This document shows positions 1 through 13,390 of a stretch of 64,000 nt of DNA, piece after piece (position 1 is the stretch's first letter; the number at the start of each line of letters is the position of its first letter). Origin of the DNA: Chionis minor (Eukaryota; Chordata; Aves; Charadriiformes; Chionididae); contig VZSF01003173.1 of assembly GCA_013398295.1 (NCBI GenBank), forward strand, positions 126,492-190,491. The letters run 5' to 3'. Both the position numbers and the translations under genes were made by a program. The notes under the pieces are model-generated. The model was given only the letters and a program-made list of their open reading frames with translations. It ran no database searches and was not told the origin of the DNA.

Positions 1-487
1 TGGCATTGGTGAGGCCCCACCTCCAACACTGCGTTCAGTTTTGGGCCCATCACTACAACAAAGGCACTGAGGTGCTGGAGCATGACCAAAGATCACCAAA
101 GGTGGTGAAGGGCCTGGACAAGAAGTCTTATGAGGAGCATCTGAGGGAACTGGGGTTGTTTAGGAGGTTGTAGCAAGGTGGGATTCGGTCTCTTCTCCCA
201 ACTAACATGTAATTGTACTAGAGGAAATGGCCTCAAGTTGCTCCAGAGGAGGTTTAGATTGGTATTAGGAAAAATTTCTTCACAGAAATGGTTATCAAGC
301 ATTGCAGCAGGCTGCCCAGGGAAATGGTTGTTAAATGCCTCCATTTCTGGTGGCATTTAAAAGATGGGTAGATGCTGCTGAGGGCTATGGTTTAGTGGTG
401 GTTTTGGCGGTGTTAGGTTGATCGTGTACTTGATGATCTTAAAGATCTCTTCCAACCAGGGTGATTTTATGATTCTATGATTCTATG
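1..487 (+). mobile_element. CR1 LINE 3' end, cut by window start
   Basis: A 5'-truncated CR1 non-LTR retrotransposon. The first bases translate in frame to a CR1 reverse-transcriptase C-terminal motif ([14 protein letters not shown]). Next comes the degraded end of ORF2 (ELGLF, then a stop). The 3' untranslated end has the typical motif GGTTTAGTGGTGG and finishes with the GATTCTATGATTCTATG repeats at about 466-487. Stops and frame breaks show it is dead. The true 5' limit lies outside the window. Bases 56-590 are repeated after the N at 591. Confidence 0.9.
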
Positions 488-1128
488 GTCTATCCAGCAA
501 AGAAAGTCCCATGTGGGTACTTTGCCATACTGACCTGAGGAATACTGCCTCCTATTTTTTTGCATCTTCATGTCACTTCTAGATTGGGTANCAACAAAGG
601 CACTGAGGTGCTGGAGCATGACCAAAGATCACCAAAGGTGGTGAAGGGCCTGGACAAGAAGTCTTATGAGGAGCATCTGAGGGAACTGGGGTTGTTTAGG
701 AGGTTGTAGCAAGGTGGGATTCGGTCTCTTCTCCCAACTAACATGTAATTGTACTAGAGGAAATGGCCTCAAGTTGCTCCAGAGGAGGTTTAGATTGGTA
801 TTAGGAAAAATTTCTTCACAGAAATGGTTATCAAGCATTGCAGCAGGCTGCCCAGGGAAATGGTTGTTAAATGCCTCCATTTCTGGTGGCATTTAAAAGA
901 TGGGTAGATGTGGTGCTGAGGGACATGGTTTAGTGGTGGTTTTAGCGGTGTTAGGTTGATCGTGTACTTGATGATCTTAAAGATCTCTTCCAACCAGGGT
1001 GATTTTATGATTCTATGATTCTATGGTCTATCCAGCAAAGAAAGTCCCATGTGGGTACTTTGCCATACTGACCTGAGGAATACTGCCTCCTATTTTTTTG
1101 CATCTTCATGTCACTTCTAGATTGGGTA
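56..1128. repeat. Direct duplication flanking the gap base at 591
   Basis: Bases 56-590 and 592-1128 are direct copies separated by a single N. The match includes CR1 sequence and more than 100 bases of non-repeat flank, and it ends exactly at the N on one side. The most economical reading is two overlapping contig ends, or two haplotypes, placed side by side. A real tandem duplication would not be expected to have one end exactly at an N. Confidence 0.85.
592..1025 (+). mobile_element. Second copy of the same CR1 3' end (probable assembly duplicate)
   Basis: Nearly identical to 56-487. The two copies differ only in a window of about 40 bases near 371-410 versus 909-948, where this copy is 2 bases longer. 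Here this copy reads GATGTGGTGCTGAGGGACAT, closer to the usual CR1 3' sequence as I recall it. The shared sequence runs on past the CR1 end into unique flank up to 1128. That is what an unmerged contig overlap would give, not a second insertion. Confidence 0.85.
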
Positions 1129-3798
1129 CAGGGTTTTCAGTAGACACGTAATCATAGGTTCATGGCTTTACATACACATACATTGTGGTGTAATTTCTTC
1201 TAAGTTTACAGTAAGTGTACTACTGTTGTTAACTGACATATTGAAACTGTCATCCATATCAGCTTTCTTTAATTCTTTGTATAAAGTCTTTATATTATAG
1301 AACACTATACACTGAAGTATTATAGGGAAAAAGGAAAATAATCTAATGTATTTTAATTATATGAGAAAAAACAAACCACATTATTATTTAAAAATTGTTA
1401 AACACATTCTATTTCTGTTGCTCAGAGTGAATGCTGCCTTATGCCACACTTTAAAAACAATCTCACAGAAACTTACTTTTTACTAAAGTAAATTTGATTC
1501 TGTATCCTCAAAAGTACATGGCTTCGATGTAGAAAACACCAAGGGTGGGATTCAACTCCAGAATGTGTCTACATAAATCTAAATGTATAGATGATAGATT
1601 TGCATGATAGCTAGATACCTGAGCTGCCATTACTGCCAACAGAAACTAAAAGGACTTGATTCATGGTCTAAACCCAAAAGCCATCCCAAATGGCATAGGA
1701 TATCAGAACCTTCTGCTTAAGGCTGTCAGACTTGTAGGTGATCCCTGTCTCCCTGCCATGGCACCAGAACAGTCCAGATACTCTAAGATATTTCAAATCA
1801 CATATATGCCGAAAGTTAAGAAGCTCAATCAAGTACCTGCGTTTAGTCAGCAGAGAAGGTCTTCAAATTCTCTGAGGCTTGATTCAGTTGCTACACTTTG
1901 ACAGTTTTTTAGCACTGTTTGAAACATCATAAAGTGGTGTTCCTAGAAACCCTAGAAACATTTAGAAACCTAGTGCCATTTTAAAAGCACTGGACTATTC
2001 CACATAACTCCAGCTGGTTTTTTTTACAAGGTTCTTATCTCCCATAGGTCCTGCTCCTTACCTTTCAGCCTCAGGGAACATGGATTGCATATTTTAAGGC
2101 TTCTCAGGACTCTTATGTTTCAGCAACTGAGTCATGACTTCTTCAGTATATGCTCTATTTGCCTCTTGGTATCTGAAAAATCCTAACAGAACTGACAGTT
2201 ATGGCTAAGGACTTATAAAAGACCAGTCCCCATCTAGAACACCTTTAGGGGATTAAGCTGATATCCTAGGACACCTGTGTAGACATCTGCATTCAGCATA
2301 TATAGTTTGGAGTATAATTTCCCTCTATATTTGTTAAAAATATTTTTTCTAAACAAGATAATGAACAAGGTTATTTCCTATGTCTTTATTTTTCAGAAAA
2401 CTGCAGGATTCAAATAGTATGTAGAATTAAACTAATAAATTGAGAATTCTACCTTAAGATTTGATAACATATACATTCATATTCTTTTTTTTTTTTTAAT
2501 TTAAGACCACATAATGTCAGTAAGAGGGCTCACATAGGTGTAACTTAGAGAATCTTATACTAGTCTGTAATTTTCATAATCCATGGGGAAAAAAAGACAA
2601 GGGAGGGAATGAATGATAGATATCAGAAGTAAGTTAGACCTCTTTTTGTATCATTTTTCTTAGTTTACCAGAGGGAAACTATCATTACACGTGCATAATG
2701 ATGCATATGACACACAGAAGTATCTGATGCAATGAGAGCTTTTAAAGAATTTTTGAAGTTTTTTAGTTTTTTTTTTTTTTAGTATGGCTAGATATTTCTG
2801 CTGTCACAATAAATTGCAGAATAATGTGGCAATACTTCTGATAATTTTAAGTGAATCAATTTTGCTGCAGGTAACAGTTCATTTCTAATTCACTGTGGCT
2901 TTCAGCATTCCCGTGACAGAAAGTCTCTATCCTTAAAATGCAAGAATTTTGTTATGTCAAGAAATGGTAGTTTTTATGAGAAAGTGCATAAATGAGGCTA
3001 GATCCACACTGCTAAATGACTCTGTCCCAAGAAATGATCCCCAGTCCTCAGGCTAAAGGTACAGAGTACCCGGCTTCCACTTTAAAGCAGTTTGGCTACA
3101 TTAGTAATATATAACATTTACAAATGGGACTCCCAGGCCCTAATATACCTATTACATAACAATTCAAGTGGACTTGTTTTGTGTCTATGATATGGCTGAA
3201 AACCTCAAGAATGTCAGCTTTAAGTCATGTCTTTGTCTCCCAGTGTGGCAAATGAATTTGGGAAGTAAATGAGATCTTAAAGACAAAAATGTTGCAATAG
3301 TGTTGGAAGACAGTTTTAAAGTTTTTCTAAGGCAAAGAATGCAACATCAAGTGTAGTTTTACTAATGCTGCCTTTTGAAAGTGGTGCTTGCAGTGATCTG
3401 TCTCTAGAATTACACTGAATCTTGTTGGATGAGCTAGTTCCGATCAAAAGGGAACACAAGAGCAAACTAATGTTTAAACAATGTGTTTGTCCCAGTCCTG
3501 GACACCAATTCAATCACACTGCAGTAATTTTAGATTATTTGGCAGAGGTAGTGCTCTGTTTTATGAAGTAGCCAGTGATGTAGACTTGAAATTCTCAAGA
3601 ATTATTCTACTGAATGCTATTCACTTCTTTTATTCTGTGGATCTTCTATGTGGACATAGAAGCATAGCACTTGCACAGTTGTCACAATCATTCTTGTACT
3701 ATACAATGTCACATCAAAAAGTCCTTAAATTATATTAATGTCCAGTTTTAAAAGCATTGTTTTTATCCCACTACCGTGATTTAAAGCTGTGGAATTTG
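1129..3798. other. No gene seen; AT-rich unique DNA
   Basis: No recognisable exon or RNA gene. Two short stop-free stretches, 1656-1901 (81 codons, +) and 3481-3738 (85 codons, +), resemble no protein I know. Poly(T) runs occur near 2485 and 2770. The part from about 1520 to 2290 is less AT-rich and more complex than its surroundings and could be a very old repeat, but I cannot place it in a family. Confidence 0.6.
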
Positions 3799-4183
3799 GA
3801 CAATGAGGTAAAGTCTCTGTGCTCAAAGAACAATTAAGACTGGCCTTGCTGTCTCTTGTGCAAGCCAGGAGAGTGGAGACTTGCCTGGCCAGCACAGGAT
3901 GCAGATAAGGAGGGGGTCCTGTGTAGGGAGGCAGCCCTGCTTTTCCTCAGGGAAGACAAGATAACAGGAACTTGTGTAGTTCTTTGAAAGTCTAGTGTGC
4001 CCGATGGCTGACCTCTCCCTCAGTACTTGAGAAATGCATAGTAAAGTTGACACCTCTATATATGCTAATGAAGATAATAGAGATCATGCTAAACATATAT
4101 GGCTATAGCACTCATCTCTCTACCCAAATCATACTATACATCACCTAGGGGAGGGAAACCTCATAATTTTGGGGATAAAAAGA

Positions 4184-4192
4184 CAGAGAAAA
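4184..4192 (+). promoter_or_regulatory. TATA-like box of the 3804-4521 LTR
   Basis: GATAAAAAG lies upstream of the LTR's AATAAA, where the U3 promoter of a retroviral LTR is expected. Activity is not shown; this is a positional inference. Confidence 0.45.
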
Positions 4193-4427
4193 TGACTGTT
4201 AAATTGGGAGAGAAGAATCTGAATACCTGATGGACCAGTTGATGGACTCTTCCTCCACCCCAAGCAGGGACGCCTTCTTGGGTAAGTCCTGCGCCTTTCA
4301 CACTCTGGTGAATGTTACCCCTGGGTTGTTATATTATTATTTTTGCTAGCAATATTAACCTTAATTAGCAGCGCTATTGTAGTCAGTGAATTTATCAGCA
4401 CAATCTCAGACCTGTTCTGTTGTTCTC

Positions 4428-4433
4428 AATAAA
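4428..4433 (+). promoter_or_regulatory. Poly(A) signal of the 3804-4521 LTR
   Basis: AATAAA followed by T/G-rich sequence (TTTTGATTTTTGTGAG) within 30 bases, the usual arrangement of a retroviral R-U5 polyadenylation site. Confidence 0.55.
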
Positions 4434-4526
4434 TAACTAATTTTGATTTTTGTGAGTCTGACTCAGTTAAACTCCTTTGCTGGGACTCTGAGGAATCAGT
4501 GAAAGTCCTGGGACTCTGACAGACAA

Positions 4527-7500
4527 ATATCGAAACCACATTCCTTTTTAATGCAACAAAAGCCTATTTCAGACTTAGGAAATTTTGAAGCCCAATGAAT
4601 ATAAACTTAAAATACAATTGAACACTGAATCCTTGCTAAATTTCTCACCTAAGTTCTATTTGCAAAGCCCCAGGAATCTGCTGTAGTAACAGAGCGGGTA
4701 TTTTGCTGTGAGAACACAATTGCTTGTCTGTGAAGAACAGGGAACAAGAAAATAGTCTGGGAGGCAGATTAAATGGGAGGAAAATCAGGATCCATGAGAG
4801 TCTACAAATGATTAAAGCTTTCTTACATAAAGTACCTTTATAAAGAAAACAACTACTACAGATAGAGATAAACTAGAACATCTTAACTAGATCATCATGA
4901 TTACTTGGCTAGGGATTTAATTAGAACAACTACAACTAAGGAAAGCAATCTGGAAAATTAAGATTAGAAGCAAACAGAAACCTATAAAAACGCTAAAAAA
5001 TAGTTAATGAAATCCATGAAAGGGATGTTTAAAACTAAAGTCTGTATTAAATTCAGACAACTATGCACTCAGAATTTTGTGCAAGATGCTGAGTATCGAG
5101 CTTGTATTGCCCCACCGAACTCTGTGGTCATATTGTTTCATATCACTTGTGGATGTGGCCTTAAATATATTTCAAAAGAAATGTATTTGCAAATATAAAG
5201 TTTAATAATTTTATTTTACGTATGAATTAGAAAATTTAGAACTAGTAAAAAGTCACATATTCATTCTCTGTAGCACTGACCAAAATGTTTTAACTAGAAA
5301 AACCCCAAATACTTAACTGTAAGTTAATTGCATACCTTGGGTTTTCTCTCATGGAACCTATGCTTTCAATTTTCCAGCTCCTCTTTTTCTTTTGAAGGAT
5401 TATAAAATACTACCACAACTCATATTTAGAGGGAAATTATTTATTCATTATATAGTTTCTCCAGATTTATTCTTAGTTTTGATCTGGTTGTCTTATGGTT
5501 ATGAACTTGGTTACATCAAACTAATTGCTCTGGCTCAATTACACAAAGCATATTACAGTGTGTTTTAGTGCACTGAGTATTTTACAGTTCACCTTTCCAA
5601 AATAAAAAGTCATTAATTCTACAAAGCGTTTACTTAGCTGATCTACTAGAATCTGTGTTTGTTGACTTTCAAAATAGTTCACTAAATCTTCAGTGTAGCC
5701 AGGTTAAGGATGTGGATTTTTTTTTTTTGAATGATTAATTTTATTTTTTGTCTTTGTATTAGGTATTTCTATTTCAGCACTATTTAATAGAAGAGCAAAT
5801 TGAGAACATGTAGTTTAACAGGTACAGGTTTTATTATTATTTTTTAATGCTGGTAGAGGATGTAAAAGCAGTTCTGGAAGTGGATGAAATGTTAATAAAA
5901 TTCTTTGAAGTACTGCCCTATGTAATTGCTGCATATTATCATTCTCAGCATTCTTTATTTTCAAGCTATGAAAAGGCTCATTGCTGTACTTAATTTTACA
6001 GAAGAAGAAACTATTTTCAGAATTATTTGTGACTCCAAAGCTTTAGCAAAGAAATGTAATCATTTCAAAATGAACAGAGAGGCATCTTGATCTCTGGAAC
6101 TGATAAATGCAGGGTAGTTCCCTACTGCTCTCTTGGAAGACCTTCAGGCTCTCTGGTCTGGTCTGAGTTTGTGCCCTGACCTTATTGAGGTGAGACATAG
6201 GCATGCATCAAGATTCCTTCCTCTTTCCCCCTAACTCTTTAATTGAGCATAGAGAAAGCTGGAGGTTATTAACCTGACAAGATCTACCACTGGCTCCAGC
6301 TCACCTTATCTGGAGAGTCCAGTCATATTCTGCAGTTTCTAAAAACCGCATGTGTTCTTCCTAATAAAAAATGTGCATATATCTCCAGAAACCAATTGTC
6401 AGACCTTGAAATTTAGAATACTATTATACACTTCAAAACAAAACCTATTTTTAGTTTTAAATGTTTGAAAGTGACTCCAATAGAAATTAGTGTAGATCTG
6501 AAACAGAAGATTCAGAATTCATTTTCTAAATCTTCTTCATGATCTTCACAAATCAGTAAGTATAAAGATACTTAAGTCCCTATTGAAATGATGTATTTGT
6601 GTGAATATGGTTTTTTTTGGTCTTTCATGACAGTAAGACATTTGAGTAACACCATTAATTAGCACAGGACAACACCTAATATCTGTGTTTTGGTTTGGGG
6701 ATTTTTTAAAAGGCCATCTAATGGAAGCAAGTTATTCTTTTTAATTTGTTTCTTCTTATTTTGTGTTTAATTTACTGCAATGAAACAACCCCCAAATTAC
6801 GTACTCCCATCAGTTTCCTGTGAAAGTGTACTGCTGATCACCTCATCATACTGATAACCTCTAGCCAACAGAGCTGATCTACAGTTATTAATTTTTTTCA
6901 TTGTTATTTTCTATGCCTGCTAGTAGAATTGCAACAATGCCTGCTGGCTGAAAAATTAACCAGCTGAACCCTTTCACATCTGTTTCTCAGTAGGCTAATG
7001 AGAAAATGGGTCTGACGTCCTCACATTTCTTTTCTTGCTGAGTAGTCCCAGTAGTGGGAGAACAAGAAAATACAACCTTCTGCAGCCATTTCATTCAATT
7101 TTCCTTAACTTTTTTACAGAGGTATGGCGAGGTAGATATTACTTCCAATTATACAAAATATTGCAATAATATGAATGGAAGTTCTTGCTTCTAGCAGAAT
7201 TTATGGAAACAAATTGAAAATTGACAATATAATAACCAACGCTACCAATAGCGGTACTTCCCTCCTTTGGCTTCTCTTTATATAATGCATGGAATTGAAA
7301 TGAGTGCAAGGCTGTTATTTCTATCCTCCCCTTCACAGATCATAAAAAAATTGACCATTTCTATAACAGTAATTCTGACTGTCATTGATCATTTAGATTT
7401 TAAGTAGCATTACGAATTTTCTGTCTATGCTGCCCTTAGCAGTGAAGAATGCACCTTGTAAACATCTAGAATGATCTCACTCCTTTGAAATCCAAACATT

Positions 7501-10500
7501 CAAACCCCAATTTTATACTAAGGTAACTGTCTACTACAGTTTACTGGCTGCCGCCAAAAATTCCTTCCCAGTTTTCACAAACTTCTTACTTGCCTTTTTG
7601 TATCTCCTTCTTCTCATATTTCAGTTCATGATACCCTGGGATTAGATAGGGTTGGGGTTTTTTTTGCTTGCTTTATATTTGCTGAGCATAAAGCACAACA
7701 GTGCTTACTTGTAGATAGTGTTATTTGATGTTGATGAAAAAAGTTATCATAGCAGCAAATTATGGGAAATCTGAATACACAGTAAACATCTTTGACATAA
7801 CTTATTTATTACTCAAAAATACATACAAAATTATTGAGTGTAGCCTGTCAGATATGTGCGCTTCCTATTTCTACAGCCATGTTATAGAACATGGAATATA
7901 GTTATTATAAATTTATGATTAACAGATTCAAATTTTCTGTATTGTGGAACTAGAAGTGAAAACTAATTTCAGTTGAAGACATTTTAACAAGATAGCCATG
8001 TAACTTCAAGCCCTGATTCAGTCATGAATGGTTTAAAATAGACTGCAGTCCTTAAAGCTTCCTGATAAGAATGGATAAAGCAGAAGCGGAAAGAAAGGAT
8101 AACAGAGTTCACTCATGTTGTTCTGGAGAGACATCATTTTATACTCAATTATACTTTTTATTCAACAGGAAAAGGTGAGATAATCTACAGATTACTTATG
8201 GCCTGAAAATCTATGTACTTAAAAACGTAAAAGGTGAATTATGATCTAGAATAGTATACACTTTGGAGTATATTTGGTTTCTAATGATAAATACTTGTGT
8301 GGTCAAATACAGGAGAAAATGCATTGCATATGGTTCATGAGTGTGACACAAATAATTATCTAAAGTATTTTCAACAGTAATCACTAAATAACCTGTGACT
8401 GAAAAAAGAGAATTACTTGGACAAGAGAATAAATGTTTCCAGTATTGTTAGAATCAAGATTTAAAAATAGATTCAAAGAAGAAAAGCAGAATTTTTTTTT
8501 TTTTCAGTTGCCAGTATTACCACTGGAAAATGCTCCAGCACAGCAACCCTTTAAAACTGGCGTAAACTCCCTATGTTTTGTTTCAATCTTACAGCAAAAA
8601 AGAGAAAAAAAAAATTCAATTCATACTACATGCTATTCAAACTCTCCAATTATGTTTCATAAAAGAAGACTCCTCCAGCTACTGCTTTTGTGTGAAACAT
8701 ATTCTCCCTGAAAAAATGTGAATGCACACAAAAATAATAAATAGAATGTACATGATCATACCTTATATAATCATGTAACACTAATCAGTATAGTGAGCAT
8801 AGTCAATATAAGATAAGCATACAGTTTCATTACTGCAACACCAATTAGGAGACTCAGAGAAAAAGTGTAAATGAAGAAAATAACATGCAGAGAAGGATTT
8901 AAATGCCAAACCTCAATTTTGTTACTGAAGTGATGAGTAAGACATGTAATACTCATGTTCAATACACTAAGTACATATTAGGGTTCGGTAACAAGTATTC
9001 CATCGCATTGCAACAATTTGGAATGACTGCTATTCAGCCTCTCTTATGAAAGAAAAAAATCTGTTTTTACTGGGGCACCTGAATACAAGAACTCAGCTAC
9101 CAGAAGTCTCAGTGAACTCAATGAAGTTTACCAGTTTCTTCTAGGAACTAATTTCTTGCATTGGGACCACTATTCCTTCTTGTATCCCACCTTATGCATT
9201 GACACTCACCGCTGTTCTGCCTTCAACTGCTGCTACGGAATGGTAAACTCAACCTCAGAACAAGGAATATAAAAAGGGCTGTTACCTTTTTGCTACCTAT
9301 CCTAGGATAAAAATTCCTGCCTATCTTCCTGGACTGACTGTTCTTGGACAGAGACATGGAAGCTGAAAAATCCACTCTAGCAGTTTCAATGATGAGTTCT
9401 CTGGCACACTAACTTATGGCAATTCAGCAGTATTCTAAACATTACACAGTCCTCAAATATCACACAATCTTTATTTAATCTTTCAGTATAGTAATGTATG
9501 TCCTGCTTCTCTCAAGTAGTTTTTCTATAAGTCATTATCGTCTCCCTTAATTCCTTAAATTGTTCTGCTTCTAACTTTGACTTGATTCACTTTTAAGCTG
9601 GAACTAAACTCTAACATACTTAAAGTTGGCCTTTTGCCTTATTTAATTAAATTCTGGTTCCATTTTTAACAAAGTGGAAAAGCAGATCACTGTTTCCAGA
9701 TAGCTGTGAGACCAGATCACTTTTTATCCAAAAAGGCTGCCATCAGATGATAACCACAGGTGAGTTATAGCTGCATGGGTCAGATATATTTAAAAGATCA
9801 ACCTGAGAAAGGCTTCCTGGAAAAGTTATCTTGGAATATGTGTCAAAAGATAAAATTATTATAGACAAGTCCACTTTGCCACAAGAACAACAATCTCTTG
9901 CATCTGACAGCTTTATGTCAGGACAAGAGAAGAATCTTTATTAGATGTTTAATGAAGCAGGTTTTTTAATGAGAACTACAAGACAAAAAAACTATCAAGA
10001 TTATTCTTTAGCCAGTAAACAGAAACCTTGCAGAAAGAGAATAAAGAAACATTTGATTTTTTTCTTCTATGTTCCACATTTATATATAAATAGCTGTTAA
10101 ATATTTAACTGATGTCTTAGTAATATAATGTTCTCCTGCATTTGAGACTTGTAAAGAGTAGGCCTTAGATTTATAAAGATAGGTAGGTGCGTAACTCCTG
10201 TTGGTTCAGAGGACCGTTCTTGACCTAGGTAATTTGAGCTAAAGGAGTAAGGAAGCAACCTACAAGTCTCTCCTTAGTCTTACATAATCTCAGTATGGGA
10301 CAATTCAAGATCGTAGGCAAAGCAGCTTGCCATCATCTTTTAGCTGCAGCTTGTGCATTAAATGCCTAAAAGAGCTACTCCATATGTACAGGAATGGGGT
10401 TTTTTTGGTTTAGAGGTTTTGTATTGACAAGAAAGAATTTAAAAACATACAAAACATCTCAGAATGGCCTGACATCAGGAAACGTCTAGAAACAACTTTT

Positions 10501-10974
10501 TTCTAAGGGGAAGTCCTATGAATATATTTAGAGTCAGAATAAAAATGTTTCCTGTACAGATACTTTTTTTTTTTTTTAATGGCAAAGCACTCATTAGTCA
10601 CGTAAGATTTTAGGCAAGTTTATTGACATTTATATTTCTACGTAGAAACTGAGTTTCAAATTGGCATTCAAACTAGCAAAATATCTATAATCATTTGGCA
10701 GAGCAACAGCGTGTTCTTTTGATCTCCAACTTTTTTCATGCTATGCTAAAATATTTCCAAACCCATAGCTCATTTTAATCACCATAATTATATTTTTTCC
10801 CTTTTCAGTGGATCATATTTTAAGAACAAGAATGTGAGCCAAGGGTTAAGTTTCTGCTCCAGGAACTAAAGGCTGCAGAGACCTCAAAATGTTTTCTTTC
10901 TCTCTCAGATTTCCCACACAAGCCTTGGGCCAGTCCAAGGTTAAATATTATCCTCTGTGTTGTTCTCTATACCC
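4527..10974. other. No gene seen; long AT-rich interval
   Basis: About 6.4 kb without a recognisable exon, RNA gene or transposon. Stop-free stretches are short; the longest is 92 codons at 8433-8711 (+), which is low-complexity and poly(T)-containing. A TATA-like GAATATAAAAAGGG occurs near 9266-9279, but nothing around it looks like an LTR or a gene start. Homopolymer T runs occur near 5721 and 8491. Confidence 0.6.
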
Positions 10975-11340
10975 TTCCTGATGACACCCATAACGCTGTT
11001 GGCTTTATTTTCTGCCACTGCAGACTGATTTCAGAGCGTTGCCTCTGTTGAGGTCCAAAATCACTTTTCCCATTTGCAGCTGCCAGATCTGATATCATCA
11101 CATGGTTGTTTTTCAGCAATTTTTAGTTATTATTTTCCCCAATTGTATTGATTTATGTTTATTCATAGTGAAGTTTAGTTGAAAAAGCCTAGACTCACCT
11201 CCAGTTTATAGAACTGGAGATTACATTGGTCACTCCTTTTGTCAGAGTGGTGATAGCGATGCAGAAATTACTGTTCTCTCACTATTGCTCTTTTTAATGA
11301 TAGACTACATGCACATTGGTCACCAGTTCTGCAGTTTCAC
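10975..11340 (-). mobile_element. Ancient CR1/L3-like LINE remnant
   Basis: The stretch starting CCTTCCTGATGACACCCATAA, then CTGTTGGCTTTATTTTCTGC and a TGAGGTCCAAAATCAC segment, resembles the antisense of an old CR1/L3-like element found in reptile and bird genomes. It is heavily diverged with no readable frame, and the limits are approximate. The call rests on remembered family sequence, so confidence is modest. Confidence 0.4.
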
Positions 11341-13390
11341 ATTTGACGGTTGTCAGATACCTCAGGCAGATGCCGTGCAGCCCTAATTACTTACTGTCAT
11401 CTAACTTCTAAGATCAAATGCTTTCTACATATTTCAAACTGATCTGGCTTCTTTGACCTATCTTCTAGGAAGAGTATGACAACTATGGGAACATACATAA
11501 TGAAAGACCAACCCAAAAAACTTACAAGACCCTTTCTTTCATGGCATTTTAATCTCCAGCTGTCATTTCTACTGTACAGCAAGTGGAAGAATTATTACTT
11601 GTAAGCTATTATGAACTATTGTCCAATTCAATTTGAAATTCCCTTTAAACTAGGAAAATTGAACATAGCTGAGCTCTTTTTTCAGGTTTGTTTGGGTTTG
11701 GTTTGGTTTGTTTGTTTTTTTTTTTTTTAAATTTGGAAAAATAGTATAGACAGCCTTTAAACATATTTGAGAACTTCAGCTTTTGAAAACAGAACTCCTT
11801 TGAATGACAGTTTATGAAGATGCTTACACTAATTTTCAAAGAGTCCCCAGCAAAAAGTTTTCCAGAGCTGAAGATAAGACTGTACAAGTATTACAGTAAT
11901 TTAAAGAACAAAAACTTTAATGGCTATTATAATTTCTTCGCCACTGCAAGTTTAATTACTGATTATTATTCAATTATAATGCAGCATATTGACTAAAAAA
12001 AAAAAAAAGGTTTTTTCTATGGGAACTCTGAACTGTTATCGATACAGTTCTGTCAGTACTGGTAGGTATCATCAGGAGTCCAAAACTTAGTATTTACTTT
12101 TTTTTTTCCTTCTGGAGTTCAATCTACTTACTATATTCCCGCCTCCTAAAAGCTATTCATGAACAATTCCCTTATTATATCTTTGTTTTCACAAATATGA
12201 TATTGATATATGTTTGTTTGGAAATGTGTTGTACTGCAGGTTCTTCTCACCAAGATAGAAGCAGAGGAACACAAACAAGTATAGATAGTTTGATTTCCAA
12301 TGTTTGAACTATGTATCCCCAGAGGTTTTGATCTCTTTGCAGAAACAGGCAACCTGATACAAAGACAGAGTTCAACTTTTCGAAAGATAAATTTCTCAGT
12401 GTCTCAACTTAAGGGCATGAATTAGCACCTTAGCTAATCCACTTTGTTTGGAACCTATTTATGGTAGGCATCCTTTTTTTGTCAGTCAAATAAGAAAGAT
12501 CTCTCCAAAGGATAATTCGCATTGTAGGCATACTGATTCAGTAGAATTTTTTGTTTCTACCTACAGAAGGTATCTAGAGGGATTAGATTCCATACAAACT
12601 ATGTAAGAACATACAGGTATGTGGTTTAAAATTGCTTCTTAGGCCTTAGTATAGGTAGGATTATTCAGATTGAAAAAAACCCAAACCCCACCCCTAAAAA
12701 AACTCCAAACAAATCTGTGATTTTTTTAGGGAGTAAATTAAAACTAATGACATAAATTTTGGCCAATTTGAGCATGTAGTTCCTAACACACAATTATTTT
12801 CTACTCTACCCTCAGAAATGATAGAAATATATTATTGCTTTCAGTTCATAGTTCCACCTTTTTTTTTTTAATTCCTAAGGTCTGCAGTTCAAATGACAAC
12901 ACTCAATGTAAAGGAGGAGAGAGATTGGTAAGCTAATATCAGAGGTGAAGATAAGGATTTTAAGGACTGAGTTAAAAATAAAAGATAATGACAATGAATT
13001 CCAAAATTTTTGAAAGATAAATTTTTCACCATTTAAAGTAGTCTGCTGCTTTCTGTGAATATTGTGAATTTAACTAAAATTTAACTACACAGCCTTGTCC
13101 TGAATTTAGAATTTACACAATAAAGAGGCAGACACTGGTTCCCAGGTGATAGTTCAAAGAGCAGAATGTGTAGATGCCCAAAATGTTTTCTAGATGGGGT
13201 TCCTCTAGAGAGCTTAGACTCCTTTATCAACTTAAGACTTGATGTCCCTTAGCTACATACTACCTGTACTGCCCTGGCTAGAGAACTATAACTATTCTCT
13301 GAAAGAAGAGAGCAGTGGTGAACAAGAAGACTAGCAGTGATCATATTTTGTTTTCAAGGTTGGTTAGTGGCATCCTTGAATTTTTGATTA
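11341..13390. other. No gene seen; AT-rich with T-rich low complexity
   Basis: Contains a GGTTTGTTTGGG / TTTGG-rich stretch running into poly(T) at about 11686-11730, and poly(A) at about 11995-12008. The 80-codon stop-free stretch at 11645-11887 (-) is driven by the poly(T) tract and reads as lysine/asparagine-rich low complexity. No exon or known transposon was recognised. Confidence 0.6.

Larger units (their letters stand above)
3804..4521 (+). mobile_element. Solo LTR of an endogenous retrovirus
   Basis: A 718-base element that begins TG and ends CA, flanked by a perfect 5-bp direct repeat GACAA (3799-3803 and 4522-4526). Inside, in order on the plus strand, are a TATA-like GATAAAAAG near 4184-4192 and an AATAAA poly(A) signal at 4428-4433, about 240 bases downstream. 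This is the U3-R-U5 layout of a retroviral LTR. No gag, pol or env follows, so it is a solo LTR left by recombination. The exact 5' edge rests on the flank match. An alternative start is the TGTAGGGAGG at 3922. The family was not identified; a 5-bp target duplication would fit ERVL or ERV1 types. Confidence 0.7.

Noticed and set aside
9255..9300. TATA-like GAATATAAAAAGGG as a promoter
   Set aside because: No gene, LTR or other promoter element follows; expected by chance in AT-rich DNA.
11686..11730. GGTTTG-rich run as interstitial telomeric repeat
   Set aside because: Units are irregular TTTGG/TTTG variants leading into poly(T), not TTAGGG.
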